Source: Zeimonas sp039807785
GTDB lineage: Bacteria; Pseudomonadota; Gammaproteobacteria; Burkholderiales; Burkholderiaceae_E
Direction: 5' to 3'
NCBI GenBank assembly: GCA_039807785.1
Contig: JBDHRX010000151.1
Coordinates: forward strand, 1-6,232
Length of the DNA stretch: 6,232 nucleotides
A program made the position numbers and the translations under genes. The notes below the pieces were generated by a model. The model was not told where the DNA came from. It searched no databases and worked only from the letters and a program-made list of their open reading frames with translations. Positions 5,399-6,232 of the stretch are shown here, piece by piece (positions within the stretch are counted from its first letter, which is position 1; each line of letters begins with the position of its first letter).

Positions 5399-5533
5399 TC
5401 AGCGCCTTAGAACCGCTGCGAACTCCTGCGGAAAGGTGCGGAATCCAGCCCCGACTGCCATCGATCCTAACAGTTCAGCCTGGCCGAGGTCACGAGCCAA
5501 ACACATCGGACACGGCGCCAGTTCGATTCCCAT
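5399..5533 (-). CDS. Possible 44-residue protein with CPMC motif, or a gene remnant
   Basis: The minus strand reads MGIELAPCPMCLARDLGQAE at the start and ends TFPQEFAAVLRR, then TGA. The composition is more protein-like than the opposite strand, which is also open. The CPMC pair suggests either a zinc half-site or a redox pair. The open frame continues upstream for about 20 more codons (to a TAG) with no other standard start, and the ATG has no convincing ribosome-binding site. It could therefore be the tail of a decayed gene. The hairpin at 5326-5355 lies 44 bp after the stop, as expected for a terminator of this transcript. I do not recognise the family. Confidence 0.35.
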   Translation of the reverse strand: MGIELAPCPMCLARDLGQAELLGSMAVGAGFRTFPQEFAAVLRR

Positions 5534-5848
5534 TTGCGGAATTGAACCAGCGTCCGCAGGTCGGTCGATGAAGAACCGTCGCGCAGCGTGACGGAACTAG
5601 GCCAGAAACACACATCTGCCTTGGCTTCTCAGGGAAACAGCGCGTTCATGCTCTCCCGTCAACCTGCTGGACTGAGACTCTGAATGGCATCTGTATCGGC
5701 CGCTATCTACTGCGTCCCCCTTGGGAACATCGATCGCACTGCGCGATCGAGAGGCCTGCCGCAAAGTGACGCTCTTCGTCTGCGGGGTCCGGATGACGAG
5801 CGCCAGTTGACTTCAAATGCTTGCTACGCCAAGGACGACGCATGTTCG
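5534..5848. other. Region with no convincing gene at the island boundary
   Basis: No frame on either strand shows a supported start, ribosome-binding site and coding bias together here. Base composition is clearly more balanced than in the genes to the left. The only structure seen is the inverted repeat at 5730-5750. No tRNA, attachment-site core or insertion-sequence end was identified. Confidence 0.5.
5730..5750. repeat. Perfect 8-bp inverted repeat
   Basis: TCGATCGC (5730-5737), a 5-nt loop and GCGATCGA (5743-5750). No T-tract follows on either strand. It may be an operator or a chance palindrome; it lies about 100 bp upstream of the promoter of the ribbon-helix-helix gene. Confidence 0.4.
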
Positions 5849-5877
5849 TTGTGCGGACGGACACCATACTGTATATT
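5849..5877 (+). promoter_or_regulatory. Promoter of the ribbon-helix-helix gene and downstream operon
   Basis: TTGTGC (5849-5854), a 17-bp spacer and TATATT (5872-5877, 5 of 6 matches to the -10 consensus). The start of transcription would be near 5884, giving a leader of about 26 nt before the ATG at 5910. The -10 is covered by the repeats described at 5866-5893. Confidence 0.6.
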
Positions 5878-5893
5878 GCAGTACATTTGCAGT
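5866..5893. promoter_or_regulatory. Candidate autoregulatory operator of the ribbon-helix-helix protein
   Basis: Three overlapping symmetries cover the -10 and start site. ATACTGTAT (5866-5874) is a palindrome. TACTG...CAGTA (5867-5871 and 5879-5883) is an inverted repeat. TTGCAGT occurs twice (5876-5882 and 5887-5893) with an 11-bp spacing, about one helical turn. Ribbon-helix-helix dimers commonly bind short repeated half-sites at such spacing and repress their own promoters. Confidence 0.5.
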
Positions 5894-5909
5894 GGTGTCA
5901 GGAGAGGCT

Positions 5910-6104
5910 ATGGCCAACAGCAAAACCGCCACGCTGACCTTTCGGATCGATCCGAGCCTGAAGGAAGCATTGCGCATCGCAGCTCACGCGGAGCATCGCT
6001 CCATCGCGAACATGATCGAGGTTCTGATTCGCGACTACTGCGAGCAACGAGGCATTGCCATCCCCGACTCCGAAACCGAGAACAAGAGTGGAGAGCGTTC
6101 ATGA
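5910..6104 (+). CDS. Ribbon-helix-helix DNA-binding protein
   Basis: This 64-residue protein starts MANSKTATLTFRIDPSLKEA. TATLTFRI (6-13) is the DNA-contacting strand; the first helix is about 15-28, and SIANMIEVLIRDYCEQRG (31-48) the second. This is the MetJ/Arc-type fold of small repressors and antitoxins. The acidic, polar tail (about 52-64) is probably flexible. GGAG 5 nt upstream fixes the ATG at 5910; an in-frame ATG at 5817 lies before the promoter and is rejected. The stop overlaps the next start (ATGA), so the two are translationally coupled. The partner is not a small toxin but the start of what looks like a large ATPase gene. A role as the operon's repressor is therefore more likely than a classic antitoxin. 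Family call firm, role inferred. Confidence 0.85.
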   Translation: MANSKTATLTFRIDPSLKEALRIAAHAEHRSIANMIEVLIRDYCEQRGIAIPDSETENKSGERS

Positions 6105-6232
6105 TCAAGACGGTTAAGCAGGCCTGCCGGTTCAATCCGGTCATTCAAGACTACCGGATGAGTCAGGGCATCGAGAACCTGGCCGATCTGATTCATGACG
6201 CGGGTGACGGTCGCGAGTTCTTCTCGCGTAAC
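6101..6232 (+). CDS. N-terminus of a probable DUF499-type ATPase (cut off at right edge)
   Basis: Only 44 codons are present: MIKTVKQACRFNPVIQDYRM, then SQGIENLADLIHD and GREFFSRN at the edge. From memory, large DUF499 ATP-binding proteins start in this style: a K-T-V-x-x-A-C lead, a short variable stretch, a D-L-x-D-L/I helix and an FF-x-x-N/T-x-x-T-x-G-M segment before the P-loop. The P-loop is beyond the window, so ATPase activity cannot be seen. Such proteins, related by description to the BrxC/PglY class, recur in phage-defence islands with methyltransferases and helicases. The ATGA overlap with the ribbon-helix-helix gene supports this start; no separate promoter is visible. The assignment rests on a short match and could be wrong. 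Confidence 0.6.
   Translation, partial: MIKTVKQACRFNPVIQDYRMSQGIENLADLIHDAGDGREFFSRN

Noticed and set aside
5513..5540. tRNA remnant on the plus strand, suggested by GTTCGATTCC
   Set aside because: The flanking bases do not pair into a T-stem, so there is no evidence of an integration site at a tRNA.
5346..5591. Rightward 81-residue open frame
   Set aside because: It starts inside the hairpin, lacks a ribosome-binding site and has unlikely composition; the opposite strand looks more protein-like.
5908..6144. Leftward 78-residue frame opposite the ribbon-helix-helix gene
   Set aside because: It is antisense to a gene with clear motifs and has no start signals.
5910..6232. Classic type II toxin-antitoxin pair
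   Set aside because: The upstream protein is antitoxin-like, but the downstream N-terminus does not resemble RelE, MazF, PIN or other small toxins.
1..6232. CRISPR array or insertion sequence
   Set aside because: No regularly spaced repeats, no transposase-like frame and no paired terminal repeats were seen.

Overview
The window reads as chromosomal DNA from a very GC-rich proteobacterium, probably a betaproteobacterium or a near relative. This is inferred from the strong G/C bias at third codon positions and from gene content: a CrcB fluoride channel, a trehalose phosphatase, a MarR regulator with a cysteine-rich tail, and a CAAX-type protease of the kind seen beside exosortases. The right-hand end, from about 5.3 kb, is visibly less GC-rich, its intergenic DNA is looser, and it looks like the start of an accessory (probably defence) island.

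Left part (1-2833), all read leftward. A MarR-family regulator (2204-2797) is followed by a 78-residue thioredoxin/glutaredoxin-fold protein (1876-2112), a 160-residue CxxC redoxin (1357-1839), the fluoride channel crcB (944-1327) and trehalose-6-phosphate phosphatase otsB (777 to the left edge, 3' end cut off). Almost the same 15-bp palindrome lies directly in front of the start codons of marR and of the small thioredoxin-like gene. This points to an autoregulated MarR that also controls the redox genes. The MarR tail carries four Cys and several His residues, so it may sense redox state or a metal.

Middle (2869-4713). Divergent from marR, a candidate promoter and a weak Fur-like box precede a small unrecognised ORF. 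Its stop codon overlaps the GTG start of a multi-pass CAAX/CPBP protease (3066-3794). Converging on this pair is an alpha/beta hydrolase (3838-4713, leftward), preceded by a doubtful 75-residue ORF (4716-4943) and a conserved-looking 106-residue protein (4963-5283).

Right part (5284-6232). A perfect 13-bp-stem hairpin (5326-5355) is followed by a possible 44-residue leftward ORF with a CPMC motif and then about 375 bp with no convincing gene. A rightward promoter with overlapping repeats drives a 64-residue ribbon-helix-helix protein (5910-6104). Its stop overlaps by ATGA the start of a gene cut off at the right edge. The first 44 residues of that gene resemble the N-terminus of large DUF499-type ATPases known from phage-defence islands. 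This is the most promising lead in the window, but the operon itself lies outside it.
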